Shown here: positions 11,035-23,253 of the stretch, piece after piece
Layout: the number at the start of each line of letters is the position of its first letter
Numbering within the stretch: the stretch's first letter is position 1
From: Ceratodon purpureus
Taxonomy: Eukaryota; Streptophyta; Bryopsida; Pseudoditrichales; Ditrichaceae
NCBI GenBank assembly: GCA_014871385.1
Contig: CM026426.1
Span: forward strand, 29,285,037-29,349,036
Direction: 5' to 3'
Length of the DNA: 64,000 bases
Made by a program: the position numbers and the translations under genes
The notes under the pieces: generated by a model
Told to the model about the DNA's origin: nothing
What the model saw: only the letters and a program-made list of their open reading frames with translations
Database searches by the model: none

Positions 11035-13837
11035 TTACCTCCTCTTCACTTCCATTTGCGGCTTCCGGTGCTTGAACTCATCCTTCGATGACAACTTGTA
11101 AATTACATGTTGCATCTCAATATGGTTCAAGTTTCTACGGACATCCTCATCATGCATTGGTAAGTAGGTATCATGTGTCTTCTGATGGTTTAACCAGAAT
11201 TCAATCTGCTCTTGTCGAGTTGGTGAGAATTCCAAAGTGAACATTGAACTAGGTCCATTCAGGAAATTAGTGACAGCCATACATTCCAACATGCGTATCT
11301 TTCTCGCGGGTTTCTGCTACAACTTCATCCATAGGTAGAACTCCGGCTTTGTCTCATCATACATGTTCACATTAATCACCAACTTGAACATGTTACAGAC
11401 ATACGCTAGAAAATTACAGAACACCACAACCCTGAAGCAGACAGGATCAGTGTGCAGCCGATGGATTTCGGAGAAGGCTCGATAGGCCTCCGCACACTCC
11501 TGGTACGTGCTGAAGAATCCGGGAATTATGGGCCAGTTATATTGCATGGAATTGATCTTAGCCCATGGCGCCCATTTGTAACGTCGAGCTCCTCTCACAT
11601 GACAGAGATGCGGATGAGAAGCTACCGCCAATGGGATTACAGGTGACCAAGTCTGAGAAATCCGCGAGTACACCTTGTCCCACTGCTTCCACACCTTCCT
11701 CGACATACCACAATCTTCTAGCAACCATTCTATAGCTCTCCAAGTAGGAAAGGAGATTTCATCCTTACTGTCAAACATCTGATTGTAGTTACCCAAGAAT
11801 CTGAGTTTTAAAATGGAACCAGTCACAGGTGTGGATACTCTCATCCATGGTGGTGATCAAAAATCTACTTGGGGAAGAGATAGGTGCACTTGCACACTGA
11901 AATCCTCGATTTTCAGCATTTGCTTGTTAAGAGCATCCAACAACTTAGCAATCCTCTTTTGAGTTCAGACTTTGCCATAGATATAGTGAGCTGTCATAAG
12001 TTCTCTTCTTTGAGCCACATCTTCGCGGACCCTTGTCTGAGTCAAGGTTTCTAAAAACTCATGTTCTTGTTGGAACTTATGTTTAAGGTTTTCTAACACC
12101 TGTCCCCACTATGGCAAGGTTTCGTAAGTCAGGATGGCTGGTGTTGGATTTGCCTTGTACTACTCCATAGCTCTGACATAGCGGTACGATTGGTGGCCTG
12201 ATCAAGCTGTCTTTTGTACCCTAACTGAATCTCCAAATGAAAGTAATACATTAGAACCCTTGCTCCAATGTCACCAATAGGTACCAGTAGCTTTGAAACC
12301 GTAGCTAGCAATAATTCTCCACGCGCTATCATCTCGCATCTGCGTTAAGCTTTCTCCTTTCTCTTTCTCGCATTTAAGCATCTCTCCTAGACTCTGAAGT
12401 TGCTATTTGGTAATTTGCAGCTCTCTAGCCAACTTGCTGATTTGTGGCTCGCAGCTTTGGTGCTTGGATATCGACTCCTCATACTTTTTCTTCCACTGTT
12501 CCCGGATGCTGGTAACGTTCTTCAACTCGATTTGCAAAGTAGCTTTTTCCGACTCAAATTGTTTCTCGATCATATCCTGGCTCGCAGGATGTCTTCATTG
12601 CTGGTCAGATACTGTAGCACCAGATCATCTTTTTGCGTCACCAGTAGCTCCAAGCTTTCTTTCTCCTCTAGCTTATGAGTTTGCTCCTGTTGCTCCGGCG
12701 ATTGCGTAGTTGATGGAGACTTGGACCTGGATTGGTTCGGTTTTGTTCCTGATCTGCTCCTCACCGACTCTTCATGGTCACCTAGAGGTAACGCTAAGAT
12801 CAATGCCGAGCTACTCTTCTTGGCTACTGGCTGGTGCGGTACTTGAACAATCTGCTTCTTCTCCTGAACTCCCATAGGCTCCAGATTTCATCTGCTCCTC
12901 ACCGAGTTAATATCTTTTTCTTCAGCAATGGCTCTTCATTTCCACTGGAAATCAGCTCTGGCGTTACCACTATCGGGGTCCATGGAATTTCAAAAGGATT
13001 GTTATTGAGTGCCTCCATACCTTCATCAAGTTCGCATTCCTCTTGAGATGAACTAACATAGCGTCGTTTACTTCCTCTTGCTGAATCTCCTCTCTCCATG
13101 GTACTCCTCGAATGTGGTCTCTCAACCAGATCGGGACAAAATGCTGATAAATAAGTTGTACTATGAAAGAACAACTTATTCCTCGTAGCTTTTCCTGCAA
13201 TCTCTTGTAAGATCTGATTGTACATAATTTTGCTCCAATTGACTTTCTGTCCGTGCCAACTTTGGTATGCTGCAGCCAAACCTCCCTTCTTTATCACCTC
13301 TACACCTTCGGGAGCCATCAATAGTCTCTGATTCACAAAGCATAACCACTTCCTCCATTCTTTCTTCGCACGATTGATAGAGTAACCTCCTTCAACCTGT
13401 GCTCCAGCTGGTTTCTTGAAAACCTGGGCAAGCTCCTGCTTGGATAGAGTCTCCACATTGAGCAACGTAGGACCGGTGGTTGGTAGCAGACATACCCTTG
13501 CAACTGTATTGACATCGAAAGTCACCATCTTCCCTTCGATTTTGAATTCTTCTTGAGTCCCTCGGCATGAGCCCAGTAGATAGGCTAATACCTTGTCTAG
13601 ATCTGCGAACTCCCATTTTTTACAGATGAACTTCCATAGCCCAGCCTTCTCCAAGTTCTCCTGGTTAGGATCCACCACTTCGGAAGAGATAACCATGAGG
13701 AGTGAAGGTTCGATTGTAAAATCGGTCTTCTTCCTCTTGAGCACCATCGTATCTGCTTTCCATGTGCTCATTAAGTTAGTTTCCAAGCCTGAAATTAACT
13801 TAGTCTCCATCCTTTTCGTAATGGTCCACTTACTCAT
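11035..13837 (-). pseudogene. Fossil 3' ORF of a Ty3/gypsy-type element (plant transposon ORF-like)
   Basis: Four larger open stretches on the minus strand (13837-12899, 12875-12570, 11844-11317, 11292-11035) have coding character and together form a broken block. The first, 312 codons, carries a pattern EGKMVTFDVNTVARVCLLP about 100 residues in. It resembles VRGIPVEITAWTIQQALGI at the same relative place in the ORF at 23254-24102, downstream of integrase in the inner Ty3 element. The pattern is like that of the 'putative plant transposon protein' domains seen in plant LTR-element 3' ORFs (family call from memory). Charged, Q/E-rich coiled-coil-like sequence follows in both. The block has several breaks and is treated as an LTR-element fossil. 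Its own LTRs were not found. Confidence 0.5.
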
Positions 13838-15117
13838 TTTCTTTTTTCTGCAACTTTTACTTTTTTTTTTTTCTTTGGTTCTTAACTCACTTTTCTCTCA
13901 ATAGCAATCAGCAAGCAGATCATTCGACTACTCTTGTTTTGAATAATAAGATAGAAAAACCACCATTCTATCGACTGCGTCTTTATACTTCGTTTATTCT
14001 TAGGGTCTCTAAAAACAACTATTTGTCTTCACTCACTCACTCAACAGAAATAAATAAACACTCTTACTGTTTAATATTCACATACCAAGAATCCAGATCA
14101 AACAAAGCAAGAACAGATAATCAGTTTCTTCTCACGGCTTGTGCAGCAAATGCGATGCAGAATGTATGCAGGTGAGGTTTTATTCTGAACAACAATTTTG
14201 ACATTGGTCAATACAACTGTTACACAAAATAATGTAACCTAAAAACCACGCATTCTATTCACTCAGAAATTCAAGTTTCAATACATCTCTCACCTGAATA
14301 CTCTCACACCCTCGGTGATCAGTTATTTTTCGGCACCTCACACAATCTAAAGAAAAACCCTCTCAGTTTACTTTATAACCTAATTCTTCAACTAGGTTAG
14401 TAACGTAAACTTAACTCCACGACTTAAACAAATATTTCAACCATTAACTCACTCGACTTCGTTCGCAGCTTGTAATCCTTCGGTTCTTTACTATTCTTAT
14501 AAATCCACCACACTTTGTGCACACACTCACAAGTAGCACTCAGCTACTTTCCTTCCCTTTCTTACTCGCAACGATAATTTTTGCTCACATCGGGTTTCTT
14601 AGTCATAGGGACTTCCTTCTGTGCTACTGTTCGACTACTTACTTCTTAACTCGGAACTTTATTTAGGGTTTCCCCAATGAGTTTCAAAAATTAACACTCT
14701 GAAATTTCTACAACTCAAGACTCTCTCCGAGCAAGAAGATACAGACTCCTGCAATCGCTGCAACGTTCTTTCTCTAACTCATCATTATGTAAATGACTAG
14801 TAACTGCATGGACACGTGTCTACAATCCAGACATGGTTCACTAGAATAGCATTATCGTGTACTCACTATGTCCTGCTACTTAGTTATTTATTTGTATGAT
14901 TTTGTCTAGTGACTGTGTAATAGTTTAATTACGAAGTGCTTCTTCCACTTGTTTGTAATTATTTTGAGGATTTTAACAGACCTAAACGGGTTTACTTATT
15001 AGTTGGTTTTTCCACGGTTTTCAATAAAAATAAAAATTTAATGATATTTAATTACTTTGAAATAGTTCAGCTTTTAAATTTCTAAAAAAACTAAGAAGGG
15101 TATATATAACAACACAT
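13838..15117 (-). other. Non-coding stretch, candidate 3' LTR region of the outer Ty3 element
   Basis: Read on the minus strand, the end of the outer element's integrase (15150) is followed by a purine-rich tract containing AAAGAAGGGGGC and then TGTGTTGTTATATATACCC at about 15117. This layout (polypurine tract, then TG) is what precedes a 3' LTR. I could not find a matching copy on the far side of the element, so the LTR call stays unproven. The remainder is AT-rich with no coding evidence. Confidence 0.35.
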
Positions 15118-15149
15118 TTTTGCCCCCTTCTTTAAAACATAACTTGCCC

Positions 15150-17757
15150 TCAAGTTATATATTTTTTAGGACGGTAACCATTATAACGAGTATTCTGAAT
15201 ATTACCCTCAAAATCTTGGATTTTTATTGACCCATTGGGATAAGCATTCAAAACTCGATATGGCCCAAACCATCTCATTTTGAATTTACCCGGGAAATTT
15301 TGAACACGACTATCATACAGCAATACATAATTATTTCGTTTGAATTCCTTTGGTTGCAATTTACTGTCATAATAAGTTTTACGATGTCATTGAATGGCTT
15401 CCATATTAAGGTAAGCTTGACCTCTAATTTCATCTAATCTTTCCAACACATCATAACGAGCTCTTAAGGAATCAACTACTCCTAATCACTCCAAAATAGC
15501 TACTCTTAAAGAAGGTAATTCAACTTCGATGAATAACATTGCTTCTAACCCATAAACAAGTTGAAAAGGAGTAGCCTTAGTTGTACTTTTAACCGTACAT
15601 CAATATGCCCATAATGCATTATTTAGTTCATAATCCCAATTTGAAGGATTTCCTGCTAAAGCGTTAGTCATGATTTTACAAAGTATACCATTTGTTTTCT
15701 CGGCTTGGCCATTTGCCCTAGGATGATAGGGTGTAGATTTCCTATGTTTTATAAAGTAATCTTTCAACATTTTTTCTATGGTTTCATTTATAAAATGAGT
15801 ACCTCTATCACTTACTATTTCCTTAGGACATCCAAACCTAGTAATTATATTCTTATAAATGAATTTGGCAACTGTTTGTGCATCATCTCTTTTAGTTGCT
15901 ACTGTTTCAACCCATATTGTAACATATTCCGTAGCAACCATTTTTGTCCTTGACGACTGGGTGGTTTAATCGGTCCCACAAAGTCAATTACCCATTTTTA
16001 AAAAGGTATTTGGGCTAATATTGAAGTTAAGGGCATGGCTTTACTTGGGGTAGGTTTTCCTACTCTCTGACACGGGTCACATTTCCTAACATAAAGAGTA
16101 GCATAAAAAAATAAGGTAGGCCACCAGTACCCAGTTCTAAAGGTTTTTTGTGCTATGGCCTATCCTGCAAAATGCCCTCTACATACTTCATCATGACAAC
16201 CTTTTAAGACCATACGAACTTCACTAGGATTTACACATTGTCTTAAGACATCATTATGTCCACGTTTATAAAGAACTCCTCCAATCGCAGTAAAGGGTTG
16301 TGCTCTATGGGCTAGTCTAGTTTTTTCTTTTGGAATGTAATTAGGAGGAAAAGTTCTTTTGGTTAAATAATAAATGATGTCGGCATATTCTGCCGGAATA
16401 ATGTCCATGACATCGACTCTATCCTTAATACTAAAGATGTGTGCATCTGGAAAACTATCATCTACAGACTTAGGGTTAACGATGTCATTAATGCAAGAGA
16501 GGAAATCAGCATTTTGATGGCTTTTGCCAGGTCTTACATTCACAGTAAAATCAAATTCTTGTAATAATAAGACCCATCTGGCCACTCTTTTACTAAATTG
16601 AGGTTTATTGATCATATATTTTAAAGCATCATGATCAATATGAAATGTAAACTTATACCCCAACAAATAATATCTAAATTTTTGAACAGAGAATATCATG
16701 CCCAATCCTTCTCTTTCGGTAATTGAATAATTTCTTCTAGGAGCACTCAGTTGACGACTTGCAAAATGAATAGGTCTATCATGACCTTTGCTATTCTTTT
16801 GACTTAAAACACTACCAATAGCAACATTCGAAGCATCAACATACACTTCAAATGGCTTTTCCCAATCTGGAGAATTAAAATGGGTGCCCTACTTAAGCGT
16901 CTTTTAAATTTATTAAAGGCTTTCATACACTCATCAGTCCATATACCCGATGTATCGGTTTGTTTAGTCAATAATGTTAAAGGTGCAGCTTTAAAGGCAA
17001 AATTATAAATAAACCTTCTATAATATTCCACGGCACCTAAAAATGCTTTTAATGCAATCAAATGTTCAGGTATTCCAATGTTAAGTGTAACTGCCACTTT
17101 ATCAGGGTCGACTGAAATACTATCTTTAGAGACTACATGACCTAAAAGCTTCCCACAAACGGTAGCAAATTCAAACTTAGCTGCGTTAATAGAAATCCCA
17201 TATTTACGGCATTGTCTAAAACACTGTTTTAAGGATTTAGGATGGTCTTTTTTAGAACCAAAGGCACAAAAATCATCTAAAAAGATTTCCGTAAATTTCC
17301 TTAAGTATTTAGTAAAAGCTCTTGTCATTATTCTTTGGAATGTTGCAGGAGGATTACATAAACCAAAAGGCATAACATTATATGCGAAAGTTCCCCAATC
17401 CGTAGTAGAAGTTGTTAAAGGTTCATCTTCAGGTGCAATCTGCACTTGATTATAACCAGAAAATCCATCTAAAAAAGAATAACACTCATGACCTGCTACC
17501 CCATCTAAAACAGCATCCGAAAAGAATAGAGGAAAGAAATCTTTTTTAATGGCACAATTCAATCTTCTAAAGTCTTGACATATACAAATTTTCCCATTCT
17601 TTTTAGGTACTATAACTATAGGTGAAACCCATTCACTATATGGTACAGGTTATATGAATTTACATTCTAAAAGTCTATCAATTTCTTCCTTGACCATTAA
17701 GGAATATTTAGGATTCATTCTATATTGCCTTTGTCTAACCGGCAGGGTTTTCTATTC
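15150..17757 (-). pseudogene. pol region of outer Ty3 element (RT, RNase H, integrase)
   Basis: Open stretches at 17562-16804, 16846-16160, 15941-15600 and 15359-15150 carry the standard Ty3/gypsy order. RT motifs include SPIVIVPKKNGK (near 17.6 kb), FLDGFSGYNQVQIAPED, MPFGLCNPPATFQRIM and a FLDDF active-site box. RNase H follows with VDASNVAIGSVLSQK and YHIDHDALKY-like segments. Integrase shows the SDRGTHF and GQAEKTNG boxes of the DD35E core, and a C-terminal KMRWFGPYRV, the GPY/F module. The region is a broken fossil with several interruptions. Its right edge at about 17757, just upstream of RQRQYRMNPKYS, meets unrelated DNA. Confidence 0.85.
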
Positions 17758-20640
17758 GGTTGCGACGTGGCCCTCTTGCGTCATAATGTCGGGACGTCAC
17801 GACGGTTTAGAGTCACGACCGGATGTCCCATACGGTCTTTATCGTGACGGCCCAAAAATTTACAACAACCTTTTCACTTTTACATTTCCGCCTAGGTGAC
17901 ACCTCGGACAGCCGATGTCCACGTCTGTGAGAAAGGTCGTTTGATACAGGTGGGCCCCACTACTAGTCCGCTCACCCAAGGGTCGTCCGCGCCACCCTGG
18001 ACAATCCGCAACCCAGTCCGATGTCCGAGCAGTCATCCGCGTTCCGCCAAATCGATGCCCCATCGTCCGCCGCGCCTTCCTGATCTCGTCCGCATTCCGG
18101 CATCCCCCAATGCGCTTATCCGCCATCCGACTATTGTCGGCTCCGATGAAGTCCGCCACATTTTCCTGCACTCCTCGTCGTTGGACCCTAGTTCGGCCAC
18201 TATCCCAACATCGTACCTTCGATTGCCAAGTTCCGACCTGAGTTCGGGTCCGACGCATATCGAATTCCGATGTACGGCAACATATCTCGGTCCGCCTCCC
18301 ATCAAATGGACTGGCGTACTATGCTACGCCTGCTTTATCTTCATGGTCGTTCTAGGAATCGGTGCATTATCTTCCACTTCGCATAGCGGCAACGACTCGT
18401 TGAAACGGGACACTTTGACAGCATTTCAGCGATGGCTCACAGTGCTCGGAGTCCACGGAGTCTTATCGCCTTGTTCGGGCCAGCCCAGTTTAGGAACGAT
18501 TCTGACTAGAGCAACGATGAAGAGTATTTGGCAATTGTGGAGATGGGGACGAGAGTCAGGTCGAGTTTCTTACCTGCCATCCCTGGAGACGTCTCAGAGG
18601 GCATCATCTAGAAGTTGTTGATGGTCGAGGATGACGACATCGAGAACTACAGAACATGCACTGTCCTCCGTTGTGTTTGCAGGGGGTGGAGGAACTTTGT
18701 GGATATTCAGCCACGTTGGTACCAGGGCCGACTTGCATTCAACTTGTGGGTGGAAGTATGCTAGACCAATGTACTTTTTGAGTCACAGTACAATATACAT
18801 TGACGGCACGAATTTGACTTATAGTTACCTGTACTAAGAAGCTTTTTCTTCGGTTTTTGTTTTGTTTTTCCAAATACTACATATGTAGAGACTTCCTTTG
18901 CATTATTGAATCAATTAGAAAAACAAGTTAAGTGTGTTCAATTTGTACTATTGTGCACTAGTACAAAAAAGTCACACAATACTTGTATATGAGAAAAGTA
19001 CAAAATTCTTCATCATCAAAGGTTCTAATTCCATTTTCATTTTTTGCAAAGGAGATAAGAAGGAATAGCCTATTGGAATCTATCCCTGATTTTACAAGTA
19101 CATAGTTAATTTGGTCTGTACGTGGAAGTAAGTGTTGGTTTCAGTTGCAACGGAATACAAAGTGGAAAATTATGATTTTTTATAATCGGAGGCATGATTC
19201 TCGACGGCGGCACGCATTTCTACAATGGCCTTCTGTCAAATAATGAAAATGGTCATTTTTCCGTTACTTGGCCCTCGACGTCTTCCTGTGTGCTACTTGT
19301 ACACAATGTACTCTAGAGTATATGATGTATATGGAATCTGTCATAACTACTACCTTGTTGTTCAACAAATCCTGTTTTCTCGGGCCGCCATGCCATGAAG
19401 GCGCCGCCAGCTCTTGAATTGTCCACGTCATCGTCTCTCTCGCTAGTTCCTCTCATCGCCCATGCAGCACAGTGTTGCGTCTTTGCTGTAGCATGCTGTT
19501 GGTTGTGTATTGAGGTTTACAATGTGTTGAGGATTTTGCTTCGTGCTATAGTATAGCTTGTATGCTGTTGGATATCTGTTGTTCATGAGTTCAAGAGCGG
19601 TTGCGCTTCCTCTGTGAAGAATGTCAAAGTCGACGCAGCGGCAGGTTGTCTTTGTGCAGAAACTGATAACATCATACTTTACTGCAGCTCCGATCGCTGA
19701 GTTTGGTTCTTCTTGCTGCCATTCATTTTGTGAGGTTTCTGATTCGGGTTATGTTGAAGAAACCCGAGTGTCAAAGCAAGGGAACCGCGATTTCTATCTA
19801 GGCTGATGCAACAACATAGATGAGTCCCCCAGGCGGTCTTTATTCATGAGTCCAGTTTTGTTATGTTATTCCGTAAGTAGCTTTGAGAGCACACCTTCTG
19901 TTTCTGAGGGAAGGCTTTCAGTAGGGTCTCCTACTGCTTCTTGCGAATTTGTTGCGTTCAGGAAGTGACGAGATTGATATTCGACGATGAGTTCCCGCTG
20001 CAGTCTCATGAAAGAGCTATTTTGCTTTTTTCTTCTGTAAACCTTTCACGGACTGCACCCCGCGACCATGATCTCTGATTATTCAATTTCAGAAAACTGA
20101 TGCGTGTCTATTGCTTTCTACATCTGTTTTTCTCTTAGCATTCCAGTGATGGGAAACACCGCTAAGAGGCAGCGCTTGCGACAGGGTATCAACCGCCCAG
20201 GTCCAGCGGCTAGGCTTGCCGAAGCTCGCTTGCAAGAGGAGTTACGGGTCGTAGCTATAGAGAGGGCGAGAGAAAGGAAGGCCCTTGAAAGAACACAAGA
20301 TAGACTGATACACGAGGAGGCATTGGTTTTAGCTTCTGTGCCTCCGGATCATGAAGTTGAAGATGCTCTAACTGCGCGGGAGTTGAACCGGATCTCCCTT
20401 CGCATAGCACAGTACATAGTCGAAGAGTTGAGAAGTTGTCCCGGTCCATCTAGTAGGAGAGATGTTATGGAGAAGGTCATGCGTCACAACACTATTTCGC
20501 CTTTGCTACCTGTTTACTATGCTCGGTCACAGGAAGCAAAGGTTATTCATTCTTTCATTGAGAACTTCAAGAACGAGTTATAGTTAGTGAAGCAGGCTAT
20601 CTCTAACGAGTTGTTGGCAAGGAAGAGTGCGTTGTTAGAT
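17758..20640 (+). other. Foreign 2.9-kb block inserted in the outer Ty3 element
   Basis: Between the pol edge (about 17757) and the gag edge (about 20640) of the outer element lies unrelated DNA. Its left part, 17.76-18.65 kb, is GC- and CpG-richer than anything nearby and contains an open stretch at 17896-18621 on plus (241 codons, no recognised motif). The middle is AT-richer. The right part holds the plus-strand coding stretch described separately. The block also replaces the gag-pro part of the outer element, so a deletion accompanied or followed the insertion. I found neither terminal inverted repeats nor a clear target duplication. Confidence 0.5.
20104..20583 (+). CDS. Hypothetical coiled-coil-like protein, probably a fragment
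   Basis: A plus-strand stretch of 159 codons is open from 20104. The likelier start is the ATG at 20150 (MGNTAKRQRLRQG). The sequence is rich in Arg, Glu and Ala, with heptad-like helical segments (RLAEARLQEELRVV; ERARERKALERT), then a less charged region (PLLPVYYARSQEAKVIHSFIENFK). After the stop at 20583 the same frame keeps coding character up to about 20640, where the outer retrotransposon's gag resumes. The stop may therefore be an inactivating change, and the gene is cut off at that junction. I recognise no family. It could be the 5' end of a host gene or of a transposase-like gene. Confidence 0.4.
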   Translation: MSIAFYICFSLSIPVMGNTAKRQRLRQGINRPGPAARLAEARLQEELRVVAIERARERKALERTQDRLIHEEALVLASVPPDHEVEDALTARELNRISLRIAQYIVEELRSCPGPSSRRDVMEKVMRHNTISPLLPVYYARSQEAKVIHSFIENFKNEL

Positions 20641-21267
20641 GCTTCATAAGCTGCCGTTAAGGTTTGGGGATCAAAAAGTTTTACTTCGTAGATGCACATA
20701 GGATCTAATAAACCTTTTATAAAAGTATTAGTTATCCATGTATTAGGGAGTCCATGATTGTGCCATTTACAAAGTAAGGTCTTAAGGCGTGTGTAATAAC
20801 TTGCTATACTCTCATCATGATACATTTGGAGACTTTGAAGTTGGTCTTGTAAAGCATTATGATATGCTTTGGGTCTAAAGTAATTGAGAAAGACATTTCT
20901 CAAGTCATTTCAATCATTAGGTCTAGGATTTAAGGAAGCATACCACCTTTAAGCTTCTCCTAACAAATTCCCTGGAAAACTTGTAGCGCATTTTTGCTCA
21001 GGCAAATTATTTGTTATAGCTACTACTTAGAACCTTTTTAAATAAGCATCAGGATCCTCACCAGGCTCACCATAAAAAATAGGGAATGGGGTAATATTCA
21101 TCATTCTAGGTTGTGCCATTATATATGAATAAGTTATGGGAGCTGGACGTGGAGGACGAAGACGTGGTGGTTGAGGTGGTAATAGCGGTGGTGGTGATGG
21201 TTGAGGGTAACGCCTTAAAAGTTCGGCTTCACTTTCACTTGACTCACTACTTTTGCTACTACTACTG
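20641..21267 (-). pseudogene. gag fragment of outer Ty3 element
   Basis: The minus strand here encodes a retrotransposon gag domain: a start region with PFPIFYGEPGEDPDAYLKRF, then the typical FRPKAYHNALQDQLQSLQ and YYTRLKTLLCKW segments, and the closing LFDPQTLTAAYEA box at the left edge. It is a broken fossil. Its left edge abuts the foreign block and its right edge is the insertion site of the younger Ty3 element. Confidence 0.75.
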
Positions 21268-21910
21268 TGTTAAAGGGTGATTTAGCTTCACCCTTCAAAA
21301 GCTAATGTACTGTCTAGATCTAAGGAGAAACTCTCGAAATTTTAGTACCCACCTAACTAATCCTGCTCAACACCATTCTGCTCCTTAACAGTACCAGATT
21401 CCAACCATTCTGCCCTGATCTACTGCTCCATCAATGCAAGAACCCACAATGCAAGAACCCACAATGCCATTCCACCTTAAGCCCTAGCATTCAATGTACA
21501 CAAATTCCAATGATCCAAGGCGGCTTTCTCATCATTACTCTTTTCATGTACAATCAGATCTGCCCCTAGATCCTGCTCCACAGTAGTAACATCCTCTCCT
21601 TACCTCCTAACCTCCTCTACCATACCACCATACCTCTGAAAACACTCACAAGACACAAGAGAGAGTGAGAGCCGCCATGCTCTCACTCCTCACTACCCCC
21701 CAAACCCTAGCCGTCGTCATCCGCTGTCCGTTATTCATCCAAGTTGATTTTTCATCCGACTGTCAAAACTTCATCCAAAACGCAGTAACTAAGAAATCCG
21801 CAGTAACTAACTGTTTTACTGCTCCTAACTGTTTTACTGCCCCTAGCAGTTTACTGTTCTGCTCCTAAATTACTGCTCCTAGGTAAAAAGGCAGAAAAAT
21901 TCCTTTAACA
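21268..21910 (-). repeat. 3' LTR of inner Ty3 element
   Basis: This 643-bp direct repeat begins TGTTAAAGGG and ends CCTTTAACA. It matches 34084-34725 almost base for base, differing only near the AGGTAAAAAGG end. Inside it is a two-copy 15-bp repeat (ATGCAAGAACCCACA, about 21436-21465). On the minus strand it contains several GGATGAA words. Confidence 0.95.
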
Positions 21911-21925
21911 TTATCCCCCTTTTAG
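21911..21925 (-). other. Polypurine tract of inner Ty3 element
   Basis: Read on the minus strand, AAAAGGGGGATAA lies directly before the 3' LTR start TGTTAAAGG. This is the expected place and composition for the plus-strand primer of an LTR retrotransposon. Confidence 0.75.
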
Positions 21926-22051
21926 TCTGCATCTGCCCTCAGATGCTCCGGCTTTCTAGTTTTTATGTAGTTAGCCAAAAATAAAAAAGGAAATAAAAAT
22001 TAGAAAGAGTTTACTACTGGTCCTACCAGTACTCTTCCTAAAAAACTACTC

Positions 22052-22699
22052 CTAGCCTCTAGTTAGTGTCGCTCTGGTGACTGTCTCCTCGGTTGCTGAA
22101 GGTGTCGCTCCTGGTCCTGGTGGTGTCCTCGTGGCTACTGGTCCAGAGCCAACTGATACTCGTCCCGCACCTGGTCCTGCAGAAATGCCCCAATGGCCAG
22201 CCACCACACAATCAGCTCCCTTGACTGAAGGGTCCGTAGTGGATACTCCTTGTTCCTCAGCCCCCTCCTGCTCCTCGTCTGACCAGTATGTGAAGGCTGG
22301 GAAAGCCTCTGCAAAACGCAAGATATACCTGTTCTGCCTCTCCTGATCCTCGTTGTATGCCTTGATCTCATCCCCCACTTGCTTCTTCGTAGTGGTCAGA
22401 ACATGCCGTTGTAACCCCCTGTTTGCTGGTGTAGAACTGCTGGCCGCTACTTCCAGCTGACGTCGGAGCTCCTGGTTCTCCACTGCCAATTTGTCAAAAT
22501 CCCTGAGCCTAGCGTTGGTAGCCATCTCTAACTCGATGCGCCGTTTCTTTGTCTCCTCCATCTCTCCCCCTATGGCTGTCCACTTGGCCCGCTCCTTCTG
22601 CTGATCTTCGGTGAAGGCGGTTAGCTTCCTCCTCGTCTCAGCCCAGGTGGCCTTGAGATCTCCAAGTTCCTGGTTCTTCTCTTGCAACTGCTGCTCCAA
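22052..22699 (-). CDS. Extra 3' ORF of inner Ty3 element: coiled-coil segment
   Basis: A 215-codon open stretch 3' of the integrase. Residues 1-110 are a strongly charged, heptad-like helix (QQLQEKNQELGDLKATWAE; KLAVENQELRRQLEVA). After that the chain becomes Gly/Pro/Thr-rich toward the C-terminus. It has no enzyme motif. It directly follows the 22715-23197 stretch, and both sit between the plant-transposon-type ORF and the 3' LTR. A structural or self-association role is an inference. It is part of a mobile element, treated as a fossil. Confidence 0.5.
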   Translation of the reverse strand: MEQQLQEKNQELGDLKATWAETRRKLTAFTEDQQKERAKWTAIGGEMEETKKRRIELEMATNARLRDFDKLAVENQELRRQLEVAASSSTPANRGLQRHVLTTTKKQVGDEIKAYNEDQERQNRYILRFAEAFPAFTYWSDEEQEGAEEQGVSTTDPSVKGADCVVAGHWGISAGPGAGRVSVGSGPVATRTPPGPGATPSATEETVTRATLTRG

Positions 22700-22714
22700 C
22701 CACCTGATCTTTTC

Positions 22715-23197
22715 CTACTGCTCCTGGCCTAGGAGCAGGAACTGCTCGTATGTCGTGTGAACCTCGTCTTGCTGCTCCTGGATTCGCTGGAGGCGTTCGG
22801 TCTCTGTGACCACCAACTGCATCTGTCCCAAAAGTTTCCCAAACCCCTCAGACAGTTGCATCCTTACTCCTCTATTGTCGTGGAATGCCCCCTCTAGGTT
22901 TCTGGGAATCAGTATCTCTGGGTTAAGGTTCTCCCTGCCCTCCTGCACCGGCTCCTCCACTGGAAGATCTTCCTGCTCCTGCTGTCTAAGATTGACACTG
23001 TCGGGTGCCTCCTTGTGGGTAGTCGCTCGGTGGGAGGTCCTCAAGGTCAGCAAAGCCTTTGATGCTTCAACTAGTGTCCCTGCCCCCTGTACCCGTTCCT
23101 CCATACGAGCCTTCTTCTTTGCCCTGGTGTTGGGGGTTCTCCTCGCATCCAAATTGATGGCTCCAAGCTCCACCTCTGCTGCTTCCTTGGAATCCAT
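22715..23197 (-). CDS. Extra 3' ORF of inner Ty3 element: acidic helical segment
   Basis: A 160-codon open stretch with a basic N-terminal part (ARRTPNTRAKKKARMEERVQ) and a long Q/E-rich C-terminal helix (ETERLQRIQEQQDEVHTTYE). It has no recognised domain. It sits between the 23254-24102 ORF and the coiled-coil ORF, on the same strand as pol. The fossil block at 12.1-13.8 kb shows a similar order: folded domain, then charged helical region. Confidence 0.45.
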   Translation of the reverse strand: MDSKEAAEVELGAINLDARRTPNTRAKKKARMEERVQGAGTLVEASKALLTLRTSHRATTHKEAPDSVNLRQQEQEDLPVEEPVQEGRENLNPEILIPRNLEGAFHDNRGVRMQLSEGFGKLLGQMQLVVTETERLQRIQEQQDEVHTTYEQFLLLGQEQ

Positions 23198-23253
23198 AGA
23201 TTCCGAGGAATTGTCCTTATATTTCGGGCGACGTTCCTGTTTCCGCAGCCTCT

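Noticed and set aside
13838-15117. Pairing of this stretch with 36.73-37.89 kb as LTRs of the outer Ty3 element
   Set aside because: The sizes are similar, but I found no shared sequence words beyond AT-rich background, so they are not accepted as an LTR pair.
17743-17757. CAGGGTTTTC as a possible hAT terminus at the left edge of the foreign block
   Set aside because: No inverted copy is present near 20640 and no 8-bp duplication was found. Part of it still reads as Ty3 pol (LPVRQRQYRMN).
20255-20449. Minus-strand ORF over the 20.1-20.6 kb coding stretch
   Set aside because: It is antisense to the longer, more biased plus-strand stretch and has no gag or pol motif.
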